DNA of 64,000 nucleotides from Mycolicibacterium canariasense (GCF_002101555.1 NZ_LQOL01000052.1:310001-374000), one strand, 5' to 3'; counted from the first letter of the stretch, positions 1 to 9,124 are shown. The notes: generated by a model from the letters alone, not told the origin. Numbers and translations are program-made.

Positions 1-118
1 GGGGTTGTGGCTGGCCCAGCAGGACCGCAGCTGGGCGGGTGTGCGTATCGATGTGATCGGGGTGCGCATCGGGCGGACCCGGGTGCCGGAGTTGGCGCAT
101 GTGCGGGGGGTCGGCTGA
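1..118 (+). CDS. YraN/UPF0102 family protein, C-terminal end only
   Basis: The first 118 bases read, from base 2, as the last 38 codons of a protein ending in RIDVIGVRIGRTRVPELAH and then HVRGVG-stop. This matches the C-terminus of the UPF0102 (YraN, Rv2898c-like) family, a small nuclease-fold protein of unproven function. The stop codon overlaps the comM start (TGATG), so the two are translationally coupled, as in other mycobacteria. The N-terminal part lies outside the window. Confidence 0.8.
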   Translation, partial: GLWLAQQDRSWAGVRIDVIGVRIGRTRVPELAHVRGVG

Positions 119-1635
119 TGGCGTTGGGGCGGGCGTTTTCGGTGGCCATCCGCGGGGTGGAGGGTGTCATCGTGGAGATCGAGGCCGATATCGCCTCGGG
201 TCTGCCGGGGGTGCATCTGGTGGGTTTGGGGGATGCGGCGTTGCAGGAGTCGCGGGATCGGGTGCGGGCGGCGATCACCAATTGCGGTAACGAGTGGCCG
301 ATGTCGCGGTTGACGTTGGCGTTGTCGCCGGCGACGTTGCCCAAGAACGGTTCGGCCTATGACCTGGCGTTGGCGGCCGCGGTGCTCTCGGCGCACGGCA
401 AGAAGGAGTGGCCGCGGCTGGAAAAGACGTTGCTGCTGGGCGAATTGGCCCTCGATGGTCGGGTGCGGCCGGTGACCGGGATTCTGCCGGCGGTGCGCGC
501 GGGCAAACAGGAGGGCTGGCCGGTGGCGGTGGTGCCCGAGGAGAACTTGGCCGAGGCGAGTCTGGTCGAGGGCATCGAGGTGTGGGGTGTGCGCACTCTG
601 CGGCAGTTGCAGGCGTGGTTGGCGGGCAAGGGTGGGTTGGCGGGCCGGGTGGATGCGGTGGCGCCGGCGCCGCGGCCGACGGTGGATCTGGCCGATGTGG
701 TGGGGCAGACCCAGGCGCGTTATGCGGTGGAGGTGGCTGCGGCCGGTGCGCATCATTTGTTTTTGAGTGGTCCGCCGGGGATCGGGAAAACGATGTTGGC
801 GCAGCGGCTTCCGGGTTTGTTGCCGCCGTTGTCGGAGGACGAGGCGTTGGAGGTCACCGCGATTCATTCGGTGGCGGGGTTGTTGACCGGGGCGACGCCG
901 TTGATCACCGAGCCGCCGTTCATCGCCCCGCATCACACGTCCAGCGTGGCGGCGATGGTGGGTGGCGGGTCGGGCATGGCCCGCCCGGGCGCGGTCAGCC
1001 GGGCGCATCGCGGCGTACTGTTCCTCGACGAATGCGCGGAGATCGGCACCAGCGTGCTGGAAGCCATGCGGACACCGTTGGAGGACGGCGAGATCCGGCT
1101 GGCGCGCCGGGACGGTGTCGCGCGCTACCCGGCACGATTCCAGCTCATCCTGGCGGCCAACGAATGCCCATGTGCACCGGCCAACCCACGCGACTGTGTG
1201 TGTCCGGCCGCGGTGAAACGCCGCTACCTGGGCAAGCTGTCCGGTCCGTTGATGGACCGGGTCGACCTGCGGGTGCAGATGCACCAGGTGCGTGCCGGAG
1301 CCTTCGCCGACCAGGCCCCCGAACCGACGGCCGCGGTGCGCGAACGCGTCGCCGACGCCCGGGCGGCTGCCGCACACCGCTGGCAACCCGTTGGGGTGCG
1401 TACCAATGCCGAGGTGCCCGGGCCGGTGCTGCGGCGGGCGTTCCGGCTCAGCCGGACGGCGATGGAGCCGCTGCGCACCGCCCTGGATCGGGGCACCCTC
1501 AGCATCCGTGGCGTGGACCGCACCCTGCGGGTGGCGTGGTCCATCGCCGACCTCGCCGGAAAGCAGTCCCCGACGGTGGAGGACGTCTGGACGGCGTTGA
1601 GCTTCCGCGACGTGGTGGTGCACGATGGCCGATGA
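118..1635 (+). CDS. comM: ComM/YifB family Mg-chelatase-like AAA+ ATPase
   Basis: A 505-residue protein with the full ComM layout: an N-terminal Lon-protease-like domain (about residues 1-170), a central AAA+ Mg-chelatase domain with Walker A GPPGIGKT at residues 218-225 and Walker B GVLFLDECAEI near residue 300, and a C-terminal Mg_chelatase_C helical domain. ComM proteins are helicases that promote branch migration during natural transformation in other bacteria. The start at the ATG overlapping the yraN stop is preferred over an upstream ATG, because only it gives the family start MALGRAFSVAI. It overlaps dprA by 11 bases, so yraN-comM-dprA form one operon (Rv2898c-Rv2896c order). Confidence 0.93.
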   Translation: MALGRAFSVAIRGVEGVIVEIEADIASGLPGVHLVGLGDAALQESRDRVRAAITNCGNEWPMSRLTLALSPATLPKNGSAYDLALAAAVLSAHGKKEWPRLEKTLLLGELALDGRVRPVTGILPAVRAGKQEGWPVAVVPEENLAEASLVEGIEVWGVRTLRQLQAWLAGKGGLAGRVDAVAPAPRPTVDLADVVGQTQARYAVEVAAAGAHHLFLSGPPGIGKTMLAQRLPGLLPPLSEDEALEVTAIHSVAGLLTGATPLITEPPFIAPHHTSSVAAMVGGGSGMARPGAVSRAHRGVLFLDECAEIGTSVLEAMRTPLEDGEIRLARRDGVARYPARFQLILAANECPCAPANPRDCVCPAAVKRRYLGKLSGPLMDRVDLRVQMHQVRAGAFADQAPEPTAAVRERVADARAAAAHRWQPVGVRTNAEVPGPVLRRAFRLSRTAMEPLRTALDRGTLSIRGVDRTLRVAWSIADLAGKQSPTVEDVWTALSFRDVVVHDGR

Positions 1636-2752
1636 CCGCACGCGCCAGGCCTGGGCCTATCTGTCCCGGGTGGCCGAACCGCCCTGCCCCGCCCTAACCG
1701 AATATGTCGGCCGGCACGGCGCCCTCGAGGCGGCCGCGAGAATTCGGTCCGGCACCGAACCTGAACCGCTGACCGAGGTGGTCGCGGCGCGCCGCGAACT
1801 GGATTGCGTGGCAGACGATCTGGAGCTGATCGACCGCCGGGGCGGCCGGCTGATCACCCCGGAGGACGACGAATGGCCGCATCTGGCCTTCGCCGCGTTC
1901 GGCAATGAAAACGTCCGCAAGAAGCAGGACGGGTACGTCCCGATGGTGCTGTGGGCCGTCGGGCCCGCACGCATGGACGACATCGCCGACCGCGCCGCGG
2001 CCATCGTGGGAACCCGGGCCGCCACCGCGTACGGCGAGCATGTCGCGGCCAGTCTGGCCGAAGGCTTGGCCCAACAGGATGTGGCGGTGGTCTCCGGCGG
2101 CGCCTACGGGATCGACGGTGCCGCGCACCGCGCGACGCTGGCCGCCGACGGCTGCACGGTGGCGGTGCTGGCCGGCGGTATCGACGTGCCCTATCCCAGC
2201 GGGCATTCGGCCCTGCTGCACCGTATCTCGCAAAGCGGATTGGTGATCACCGAGTATCCGCCCGGGGTGCGTCCGGCCCGCTTCCGCTTCCTGGCCCGTA
2301 ACCGTCTGGTGGCGGCACTGGGTCGCGCCACCGTCGTGGTGGAGGCCGGATTGCGCAGCGGGGCCGCCAACACCGCCGGCTGGGCCGATGCCATGGGCCG
2401 GGTGGTGTGTGCGGTGCCCGGGCCGGTGACGTCGTCGGCGTCGGCGGGCTGCCACGTGCTGCTGCGGGGTGGGGCGACGTTGGTCGACCGGGCCGCCGAG
2501 TTGATCGAAATAGTAGGAAAGGCAGGAGAATTCGCGGACATTCCGGCGCATCCCGTGGCCAAGCTCGACGCACTGTCGAGGTCCGAACAGGTGGTGTACG
2601 AGGCGCTGCCGGCCCGCGGCTACCGCAGTGTCGAGCAGATCGCCGTCGACGCGGCACTGGCGCCCGAGTCGGTACTCGGGCCACTGGCGCTGCTGGAGGC
2701 CTCCGGTCTGGTCGAGCGGCGGGACGGGAGGTGGCGTATCGCGGCGACGTGA
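1625..2752 (+). CDS. dprA: DNA-processing protein DprA
   Basis: A 375-residue DprA/Smf protein. The Rossmann-like core holds IVGTRAATAYG, VVSGGAYGIDGAAHRATL and the FRFLARNRLVAAL/GLRSGAANTAG segments expected of the family; a C-terminal winged-helix region (about 310-375, SEQVVYEALPARGYRSVEQIA) follows. DprA binds single-stranded DNA and loads RecA in competent bacteria; the role in mycobacteria is not settled. It overlaps comM and ends 7 bases from the convergent regulator gene. Confidence 0.93.
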   Translation: MADDRTRQAWAYLSRVAEPPCPALTEYVGRHGALEAAARIRSGTEPEPLTEVVAARRELDCVADDLELIDRRGGRLITPEDDEWPHLAFAAFGNENVRKKQDGYVPMVLWAVGPARMDDIADRAAAIVGTRAATAYGEHVAASLAEGLAQQDVAVVSGGAYGIDGAAHRATLAADGCTVAVLAGGIDVPYPSGHSALLHRISQSGLVITEYPPGVRPARFRFLARNRLVAALGRATVVVEAGLRSGAANTAGWADAMGRVVCAVPGPVTSSASAGCHVLLRGGATLVDRAAELIEIVGKAGEFADIPAHPVAKLDALSRSEQVVYEALPARGYRSVEQIAVDAALAPESVLGPLALLEASGLVERRDGRWRIAAT

Positions 2753-2759
2753 AGCGGGC

Positions 2760-3605
2760 TCAGTCGGCCATCACCTGGGTGCCCAGCACGATCGCCAGGG
2801 CGAGGCGGTCGGCGTCCTCGGTGTCGGGTTCGGCGGTGTACATGGTGATGCGCAGATCCTCGGCGGTGACGATGAGGGTGTCGCATTCCAGGGTGATGCG
2901 GCCGACCCCGGGGTGATCGATCACCTTGTGCTTGCCGAAATCCGAAGGGACAGGGGGAGCGCCTGATTCCCACAATTCGACGAATCGGGGGCTCTGCGTT
3001 GTGAGCTCGCGGATCAGCCTCTTGAGACGTGGGTCGGCGGGGTAGCGGGCAGCGGTCATCCGCAGATCGGCGACCAGGTGGGCGTGGAACTCCGCTTTCT
3101 GGTCCGCGGTCTGCACCGCACGCGAACCGGGGCCGAGCAGGTGGCGCCAGACGGCGTTGCGTTCGATGCCGCGCCATTGCGTGGTGGCGCCCATCAGCGC
3201 GTCGTAGGGGGCGTTGGCCGTCACCAGCGTCCACGTCGCATCGTGCACGGCGACGGGCGTGTGGGCCAGGCGGTCCAGCAGACGCTGCACGCTGGGTGTG
3301 ATGCGCTGGGGCACCAGGTCCAGGCCGGGCGGTTCGTGCCCGGCCAACCGGAACAACAGGGCACGGTCGGCGTCGGTGACCCGAAGCGAGCGGGCCAGTG
3401 CCTCGACGACCTGGGCCGAGGGTGACGTGGCACGGCCCTGCTCCAAACGTGTCAGGTAGTCGACCGAGATACCGGCCAGCCCGGCCAGCTCTTCGCGGCG
3501 CAATCCTGTCGCGCGGCGCCGGCCGCCAAGCGCAATGCCGACGGTGGTGGGCATCACGCGACCGCGCCACTGCCGCACGACGCGGCCGAACTCGGGTGAG
3601 GCCAT
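2760..3605 (-). CDS. XRE-family regulator with MmyB-like ligand-binding domain
   Basis: A 281-residue protein with an N-terminal helix-turn-helix (LRREELAGLAGISVDYLTRL, about residues 34-60) and a long C-terminal MLTR/MmyB-like domain (about 105-275). Such proteins often control a divergently transcribed short-chain dehydrogenase, and here an SDR gene starts about 100 bases away on the opposite strand, so it is its likely target (inference). The ATG is preferred to a GTG one codon upstream. The gene is convergent with dprA. Confidence 0.85.
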   Translation of the reverse strand: MASPEFGRVVRQWRGRVMPTTVGIALGGRRRATGLRREELAGLAGISVDYLTRLEQGRATSPSAQVVEALARSLRVTDADRALLFRLAGHEPPGLDLVPQRITPSVQRLLDRLAHTPVAVHDATWTLVTANAPYDALMGATTQWRGIERNAVWRHLLGPGSRAVQTADQKAEFHAHLVADLRMTAARYPADPRLKRLIRELTTQSPRFVELWESGAPPVPSDFGKHKVIDHPGVGRITLECDTLIVTAEDLRITMYTAEPDTEDADRLALAIVLGTQVMAD

Positions 3606-3707
3606 CACTCCAGTGTGCGTGCGCGCGGCGGCGGTGTCCTGGCCCTGACAGTCCCAGGAACACCCGACTGCTGGCTAAGACGGGCGCGCGCGTCCACCGT
3701 GGCGGAC

Positions 3708-4652
3708 ATGACTGCGATGACACCGGGCACCGTCCTGATCACCGGGCCGACAGGCGGGCTGGGCCGGGAAACCACGCTGGCGCTGGCGCGCCGGCCCCAC
3801 GCCGAGCGACCGGACCTCCTGCTGGTCGGCCGGCCCGGCGACGCCCTGAGCTCCGTCGCCGCGGAAGCACGCGCGGAAGGGGCCGTGGTCCACGACATCG
3901 GCGCGGATCTGACCAGGCTGTCCGATGTCCGCGCCGCGGCCGGCGCGGTCGGCGAGCTGGTCGCGGCGGGGCAGACGCGGCCGTTGCGCGGACTGATCGC
4001 CAACGCCGGCCTGATGTCCGTCGACACCCACACGGCATCGGCCGACGGCTACGAGCTCACCTTCGCGGTGAACTATCTGGCCCACGCCCAGCTGATCGGC
4101 GAGTTGCGCCACCAGTTCAGCGCACCCGCCCGCATCGTGCTCGTCGGATCGAACACCTACCACCAGAACATCTTTCGCAAGATCCTGCACGTCGCGCCGG
4201 CGCGGTGGCGAGATCCGATCGAGATCGCACGTCCGTTGCCGCCGGACGAGCCGGCGACCATGGAGCACAGCGGGATCGCCTACTCCAATGCGAAACTGGC
4301 GATCCTGTACTACGCCCACGAACTGCAACGGCACCTCCCGGACGGGGTCACCGTCGCGGTGTTCGAACCCGGCTTCATGCCCGGCACCGGGTTGTCGCGC
4401 GGGTTCGGCGGCGCTGCCGTCCAACGGATCGGGCGGGCCATCCAGGCGATCCCTGGGGTCTCATCGCCGGCGCGGTCGGGTCCGCTGCTGGCCTCGGTCG
4501 CCGTCGACGCCCGATGGGCCCACCTGAAAGACGGAGCCTTCGTGGTCAAGAACGCCGAGCGGCCGGTGCAGCCGTTCGCCCACGACCGCGTCCGCGAACA
4601 ACAGCTCTGGGCCGCGACCGCCCACCTGCTGCCGACGCTGAACTGGTCCTGA
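3708..4652 (+). CDS. short-chain dehydrogenase/reductase
   Basis: A 314-residue SDR. The N-terminal nucleotide-binding motif is GPTGGLGRE (TGxxxGxG variant), NAG is present in LIANAGLMS, and the catalytic YxxxK appears as YSNAK. The open frame extends 31 codons further 5', but that extension runs into the divergent promoter and lacks SDR character, so the ATG giving MTAMTPGTVLITG is chosen. The substrate is unknown. It is divergent from an XRE regulator that probably controls it. Confidence 0.82.
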   Translation: MTAMTPGTVLITGPTGGLGRETTLALARRPHAERPDLLLVGRPGDALSSVAAEARAEGAVVHDIGADLTRLSDVRAAAGAVGELVAAGQTRPLRGLIANAGLMSVDTHTASADGYELTFAVNYLAHAQLIGELRHQFSAPARIVLVGSNTYHQNIFRKILHVAPARWRDPIEIARPLPPDEPATMEHSGIAYSNAKLAILYYAHELQRHLPDGVTVAVFEPGFMPGTGLSRGFGGAAVQRIGRAIQAIPGVSSPARSGPLLASVAVDARWAHLKDGAFVVKNAERPVQPFAHDRVREQQLWAATAHLLPTLNWS

Positions 4653-4691
4653 TCGATGGACCGCTGACGACCTGACCGTCATCACCGCGAC

Positions 4692-4721
4692 CCCCGGCAC
4701 GTGTAGCCGACCGTGCCGGGG
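4692..4721 (+). terminator. hairpin between SDR gene and viuB
   Basis: A perfect 10-bp inverted repeat, CCCCGGCACG and CGTGCCGGGG, with a 10-base loop lies downstream of the SDR stop. There is no T tract, which is common for mycobacterial intrinsic terminators. A TACAGT hexamer (4732-4737) just after it could be the viuB -10. Confidence 0.5.
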
Positions 4722-4773
4722 CGACCGCTCGTACAGTGGTCACGGAATCGATCGACAGAAATGGGGGACCGCC

Positions 4774-5637
4774 ATGGCGGGACGTCCGGTCCACACTTTC
4801 GAGGTGGTCAGCACCACGCAGCTGACCCCGCACATGATCCGGCTGGTGCTGCGCGGCAGCCACCAGGGGCAGGGCTTCGACACCTTCACCCCCAGCCCGT
4901 TCACCGATTCCTACGTCAAGCTGGCCATCGTTCCCGACGGCGTCGACGTCGCCGCGCTGCCGCAGCCGCTGACCCTGGACAGCTTCGGCGAGCTCCCCGA
5001 GGACCACCGCCCCACGGTACGCACCTACACGGTGCGCAACGTGGACACCGAAAGGGGCGAAATCACCATCGATTTCGTCGTCCACGGCGACCAAGGCGTG
5101 GCCGGCCCCTGGGCGGCGGCGGCCAAGCCAGGCCAGCCGGCATACCTGATGGGCCCGAGCGGCGCCTACGCCCCGGACCCGGCCGCCGACTGGCACCTGC
5201 TGGCCGGCGACGAAGCCGGGCTGCCCGCGATCAGCGCCGCACTCGACGCGCTGCCCACCGACGCCGTCGGGCAGGTGTTCGTGGAGGTCGCCGGGCCCGA
5301 GGACGAGCTGGAACTGCCCGCGCCGGCCGGCGTCGCGGTGCACTGGATCCATCGCGGTGGCCGGGCGGACGAGGTGCCCGACACCCAGGCCGGTGACAAC
5401 GCGCCCCTGGTGGCGGCGGTCCGCGGGGCGCCATGGTGGCCCGGCCAGGTGCAGGCGTTCGTGCACGGCGAGGCTCAGGCCGTCATGCACAATATCCGGC
5501 CCTACCTGCGCAAAGAGCGCGGTGTGGAGGCCAAGTGGGCGTCCATCTCCGGGTACTGGCGGCGCGGGCGCACCGAGGAGACCTTCCGGCAGTGGAAGGC
5601 CGAGCTGGCGAAAGCGGAAGCGGGCCAGCCAGACTGA
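4774..5637 (+). CDS. viuB: siderophore-interacting FAD-binding reductase (ViuB family)
   Basis: A 287-residue protein with an N-terminal FAD_binding_9 domain (RPTVRTYTVRN is the flavin-contacting RxYT region near residue 90; FVVHGDQGVAGPWA follows) and a C-terminal SIP/NAD(P)H domain ending in the family's SISGYWRRGRTEE motif. The family reduces ferric siderophores to release iron. It sits next to comM-dprA as Rv2895c does. A lactate monooxygenase gene begins 5 bases after its stop, so the two are probably cotranscribed. No convincing IdeR box is visible upstream. Confidence 0.88.
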   Translation: MAGRPVHTFEVVSTTQLTPHMIRLVLRGSHQGQGFDTFTPSPFTDSYVKLAIVPDGVDVAALPQPLTLDSFGELPEDHRPTVRTYTVRNVDTERGEITIDFVVHGDQGVAGPWAAAAKPGQPAYLMGPSGAYAPDPAADWHLLAGDEAGLPAISAALDALPTDAVGQVFVEVAGPEDELELPAPAGVAVHWIHRGGRADEVPDTQAGDNAPLVAAVRGAPWWPGQVQAFVHGEAQAVMHNIRPYLRKERGVEAKWASISGYWRRGRTEETFRQWKAELAKAEAGQPD

Positions 5638-5642
5638 CCCCC

Positions 5643-6803
5643 ATGGCATTCGGCGACTTCCAGTTCGAGATCTACCTGCAGGGCCTGTCCGGGGTGGTGC
5701 CCTCGCTCCCGATCGGTTACGCCGAATTGGAGGAGCGCGCCGAAAAGGCGATGTCCGCGTCGCTGTGGTCGTATGTGGCCGGCGGCGCCGGCGACGAACG
5801 CACCCAGCGGGTCAACGTCAGCGCCTTCGAGAACTGGGGTCTGATCCCCCGCATGTGCGTCGGGGCCACCGAACGTGACCTGACGGTCGACCTGTTCGGG
5901 CTCACGCTGCCCTCGCCGCTGTTCATGGCGCCCATCGGGGTGATCGGGCTGTGCGCTCAGGACGGGCACGGTGACATCGCCGCGGCCAGGGCGGCCGCGC
6001 GCACCGGCGTGCCCATGGTGGTATCCACCCTGACCACCGATCCGCTGGAAGCCGTGGCCGCCGAATTCGGTGACACCCCAGGCTTCTTCCAGCTCTACAC
6101 CCCGAAGAACCGGGACCTGGCGGCCAGTTTCGTGGCGCGTGCCGAAGCCGCCGGATATCGCGGCATCATCGTCACCCTCGACACCTGGGTGCCGGGCTGG
6201 CGACCCCGCGACCTGAGCACCTCCAACTTCCCGCAGCTGCGCGGGCACTGCCTGACCAACTACACCAGCGACCCGGTGTTCCGGGCCGGGCTGGCGCAGC
6301 CGCCCGAGGAGAACCCGCAAGCCGCGATCCTGAACTGGATCCAGACCTTCGGCCAATGCGTCACCTGGGACGACCTGGCCTGGTTGCGGACGTTGACGAC
6401 ACTGCCGTTGCTGGTCAAGGGCATCTGCCATCCCGACGACGTGCGGCGGGCCCGCGATGTCGGTGTCGACGGCATCTACTGCTCCAACCACGGCGGCCGC
6501 CAGGCCAACGGCGGCCTGCCCGCCATCGACTGCCTGCCCGAGGTGGTGGCCGCCGCCGACGGGATGCCCGTGCTGTTCGACTCCGGGGTGCGCAGCGGCG
6601 CCGATATCGTCAAGGCGCTCGCCCTGGGGGCCACCGCGGTCGGCGTCGGCCGCCCGTACGCCTACGGTCTGGCGCTCGGCGGGGTCGACGGGGTGGTGCA
6701 CGTGCTGCGCTCGCTGCTCGCCGAGGCGGACCTGATCATGGCGGTCGACGGATACCGGTCACTGGCTGATCTCACCCCGGACACGCTGCGGCGCGTCACC
6801 TAG
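5643..6803 (+). CDS. lactate 2-monooxygenase (FMN-dependent)
   Basis: A 386-residue alpha-hydroxy-acid oxidase family protein. It matches the M. smegmatis lactate 2-monooxygenase type throughout: YVAGGAGDERTQR, APIGVIGLCAQDGHGD, ITLDTWVPGWRPRDL-like segment, and the active-site CSNHGGRQANGG with catalytic His at residue 283. The enzyme binds FMN and converts L-lactate plus oxygen to acetate, CO2 and water. The start is the ATG 5 bases after viuB; a much longer in-frame extension only overlaps viuB and is discarded. The placement behind viuB is not that of M. tuberculosis. Confidence 0.9.
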   Translation: MAFGDFQFEIYLQGLSGVVPSLPIGYAELEERAEKAMSASLWSYVAGGAGDERTQRVNVSAFENWGLIPRMCVGATERDLTVDLFGLTLPSPLFMAPIGVIGLCAQDGHGDIAAARAAARTGVPMVVSTLTTDPLEAVAAEFGDTPGFFQLYTPKNRDLAASFVARAEAAGYRGIIVTLDTWVPGWRPRDLSTSNFPQLRGHCLTNYTSDPVFRAGLAQPPEENPQAAILNWIQTFGQCVTWDDLAWLRTLTTLPLLVKGICHPDDVRRARDVGVDGIYCSNHGGRQANGGLPAIDCLPEVVAAADGMPVLFDSGVRSGADIVKALALGATAVGVGRPYAYGLALGGVDGVVHVLRSLLAEADLIMAVDGYRSLADLTPDTLRRVT

Positions 6804-6835
6804 ACAGCCCGACCCCGGCGCAGCACGGTGGGGGA

Positions 6836-7729
6836 GTGCAGATCGAGCCCATCCTCGAGGAATTCGACACCTACCTCGCCCTGCAACGCGGCCGCTCCGA
6901 GCACACCCGCCGCGCCTACCTCGGTGACCTGCGGTCGCTGTTCGAGTTCACCGGCGGTGGGCTGGAAAGCCTGAGCCTCATCACGCTGCGGTCCTGGCTG
7001 GCCGGCCAGGCCGGCGCCGGCGCGGCGCGCACGACGCTGGCCCGCCGCACGTCGGCGGTCAAGACGTTCACCGCCTGGGCGTGCCACCGGGGACTGTTAC
7101 GCACCGATCCCGCGGCCCGGCTGCAAACCCCGAAATCGCATCGCACGCTGCCGGCGGTGCTGCGCCAGGACCAGGCGCTCGACGCCCTGGACGCGCTGAA
7201 ATCCGGTGCGCAACAAGGGGACCCGCTGGCGCTGCGGGACCGCCTGATGGTGGAGTTGCTGTACGCCACCGGGATCCGGGTCAGCGAGCTGTGCGGCCTG
7301 GACATCGACGACGTGGACACCTCCCGCCGGGTGCTGCGGGTACTGGGCAAGGGCAACAAGCAGCGCACGGTGCCGTTCGGTGAACCAGCCGCCGTGGCGT
7401 TGCAGGCGTGGCTGCGCGACGGCCGCCCGAAACTGGTCACCGCGAAGTCCGGCCCGGCGCTGCTGCTGGGTGCCCGCGGCGGCCGGGTCGATCAACGCCA
7501 GGTCCGCACCGTCGTGCACGACACCATGGCCGCCGTAGACGGCGCACCCGTCCTCGGCCCGCACGGCCTGCGGCACAGCGCCGCCACCCACCTGCTGGAA
7601 GGCGGGGCCGACCTGCGCATCGTGCAGGAACTGCTCGGCCACTCCAGCCTGGCCACCACGCAGCTCTATACCCATGTCACGGTGGCACGGCTGCGGGCGG
7701 TGCACGACCAGGCACATCCGCGTGCCTGA
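6836..7729 (+). CDS. xerC: tyrosine recombinase XerC
   Basis: A 297-residue tyrosine recombinase with a GTG start. The N-terminal SAM-like core-binding domain covers about residues 1-90. The catalytic domain shows ATGIRVSELCGL (catalytic Arg), LGKGNKQR (Lys region), HGLRHSAATHLL (His/Arg), LGHSSLATTQLYTHV with the nucleophile Tyr278. With XerD it resolves chromosome dimers at dif. Length and position (Rv2894c) fit housekeeping XerC rather than a phage integrase. A downstream hydrolase GTG overlaps its stop region. Confidence 0.93.
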   Translation: MQIEPILEEFDTYLALQRGRSEHTRRAYLGDLRSLFEFTGGGLESLSLITLRSWLAGQAGAGAARTTLARRTSAVKTFTAWACHRGLLRTDPAARLQTPKSHRTLPAVLRQDQALDALDALKSGAQQGDPLALRDRLMVELLYATGIRVSELCGLDIDDVDTSRRVLRVLGKGNKQRTVPFGEPAAVALQAWLRDGRPKLVTAKSGPALLLGARGGRVDQRQVRTVVHDTMAAVDGAPVLGPHGLRHSAATHLLEGGADLRIVQELLGHSSLATTQLYTHVTVARLRAVHDQAHPRA

Positions 7730-8612
7730 GCGATCGACCGTCGATCTGCCCGGCGCCACGGTGTCGTATCTGGAATGGGCTGCCCGCCGTCCGGCCTCTG
7801 GTCTGACCGTCGTGCTGCTGCACGGCGGCGGGCTGGACAACGCGGCGCTGTCCTGGGGCGAGATCGGACCACGGCTGGCCGCGGCTGGACATCGCGTCGT
7901 CGCCCCCGACCACCCGGGCTACGGGCGTAGCCCGGCCGCGTCGTGGCGGGCCACCCAGCAGCGCCTCGTCGACTACGTCGGCGAGTTCACCGACGCGCTG
8001 GATCTGGGTCCGCACGTGACCGGTGGCCTCTCACTGGGCGGCGGGATGACCATCGGGCACGCCCTGGCCAGGCCGGGTTCGGTGACCGCGGCGATGTTGT
8101 TGGGCAGCTACGGGCTGATGCCCCGGTTGTCCGACGGCCCGTTCTCCGGGCCACGACAGGTGCTGACCTGGGCGCTGCTGCGCACCGGCCTGCTCACCAC
8201 GCTGAGCCGCGGTGTGGCGCGCCACCGCTGGATGCTGGAGCGGAGTATGGCCGCCCTGGTGCGGGACGCGACCCGGCGCACCCCGGAACTGCTGGACGAG
8301 GTGTCGGCCGCCGCGCGATCGGACGACGCCTTCGCCGCGTTCGAACAGTGGCAGCGCGACCAGGTCCGGTGCACCGGCCTGCGCACCGACTACCGGGACC
8401 GGCTCGCGGACATCGCCGTGCCGGTCCTCGTCGTCCACGGCGGCAGCGACTCCGCCGTGCCGGTGGCGCACGCCCACGACGCGGCAGCCGCGATACCCGC
8501 GGCCACCCTGGACGTCGTTGCCGGAGCCGGGCATTGGGTTCAGCGTGATCAGCCTGATCTGGTGGGTTCGATCATGCTGAGCTTTCTCGGTCGACTCGGC
8601 ACTGGGAGCTGA
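7722..8612 (+). CDS. alpha/beta hydrolase
   Basis: A 296-residue alpha/beta hydrolase: oxyanion HGGG near residue 28, nucleophile motif GLSLGGG with Ser104, acid region HGGSDSAVP and His in GAGHWVQRD. The GTG overlapping the xerC stop region is chosen, because the longer open frame upstream is read through xerC in another frame. The substrate is unknown; the closest general description is a carboxylesterase or lactonase-like enzyme. Its 3' end overlaps the convergent M23-like gene by 64 bases. Confidence 0.82.
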   Translation: MPERSTVDLPGATVSYLEWAARRPASGLTVVLLHGGGLDNAALSWGEIGPRLAAAGHRVVAPDHPGYGRSPAASWRATQQRLVDYVGEFTDALDLGPHVTGGLSLGGGMTIGHALARPGSVTAAMLLGSYGLMPRLSDGPFSGPRQVLTWALLRTGLLTTLSRGVARHRWMLERSMAALVRDATRRTPELLDEVSAAARSDDAFAAFEQWQRDQVRCTGLRTDYRDRLADIAVPVLVVHGGSDSAVPVAHAHDAAAAIPAATLDVVAGAGHWVQRDQPDLVGSIMLSFLGRLGTGS

Positions 8613-9124
8613 CCGCCGCGCCGCGCGCGGCCCAGCGGCTTGAGCCGGATCGGGGTCTCGGCGATCAACCCCAGCGGGTCGACGTAGTCGGCCCGGGCCG
8701 CCGCACCCCACATGGCACCCCAATGCAGACAGGCCGTCGCCGGGCAGCCGGGGTGGCCGCCGAGCAGTACCCCGAGCGGACTGCCCGCCTGCACCAGTTG
8801 CCCGGCCCGCACCGTGGGGCGCACCGGTTCGTAGCTGGTGCGCAGGCCGCCGGGATGGGCGATGGAGACCAGCGGGCGCCCGGCCAATTCCGCGGCGAAC
8901 ACCACCGTTCCTGGCCCGGCGGCGTAGACCGGCCGGCCGGGGGAACCGGCCAGATCGACCCCGCGGTGACCGCTGTTCCAGCGGGCGGCGGGCGGGTCGA
9001 AGGCGCGGGTCACCACCGGCCGGGGTTGCAGCGGCCAACGCAGCCGCGGGGTGTCCGCATATGCCGGTGCCGCGAACAGCGCCGCCGCCAACGCTGCCAC
9101 AGCCAATACCGCCGACAACTTCAT
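8549..9124 (-). CDS. secreted M23 (LytM)-like protein, probably catalytically degenerate
   Basis: A 191-residue protein with a signal peptide (hydrophobic residues 5-22, cleavage after AYA at 23) and a LytM-like domain. The zinc motif HRGVD gives His53 and Asp57, and LHWG gives the third ligand His134. The usual HxH has become CLH, and the usual TxYxH reads TSYEP, so both catalytic histidines of the family appear to be absent. It corresponds in position to Rv2891. It may bind peptidoglycan or activate another hydrolase rather than cut. It is convergent with the hydrolase gene and divergent from rpsB. Confidence 0.8.
   Translation of the reverse strand: MKLSAVLAVAALAAALFAAPAYADTPRLRWPLQPRPVVTRAFDPPAARWNSGHRGVDLAGSPGRPVYAAGPGTVVFAAELAGRPLVSIAHPGGLRTSYEPVRPTVRAGQLVQAGSPLGVLLGGHPGCPATACLHWGAMWGAAARADYVDPLGLIAETPIRLKPLGRARRGGQLPVPSRPRKLSMIEPTRSG

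Noticed and set aside
6836..7729. tyrosine recombinase as a sign of a prophage or integrative element
   Set aside because: Length, sequence and position match housekeeping XerC; no attachment-site repeats or phage genes flank it.
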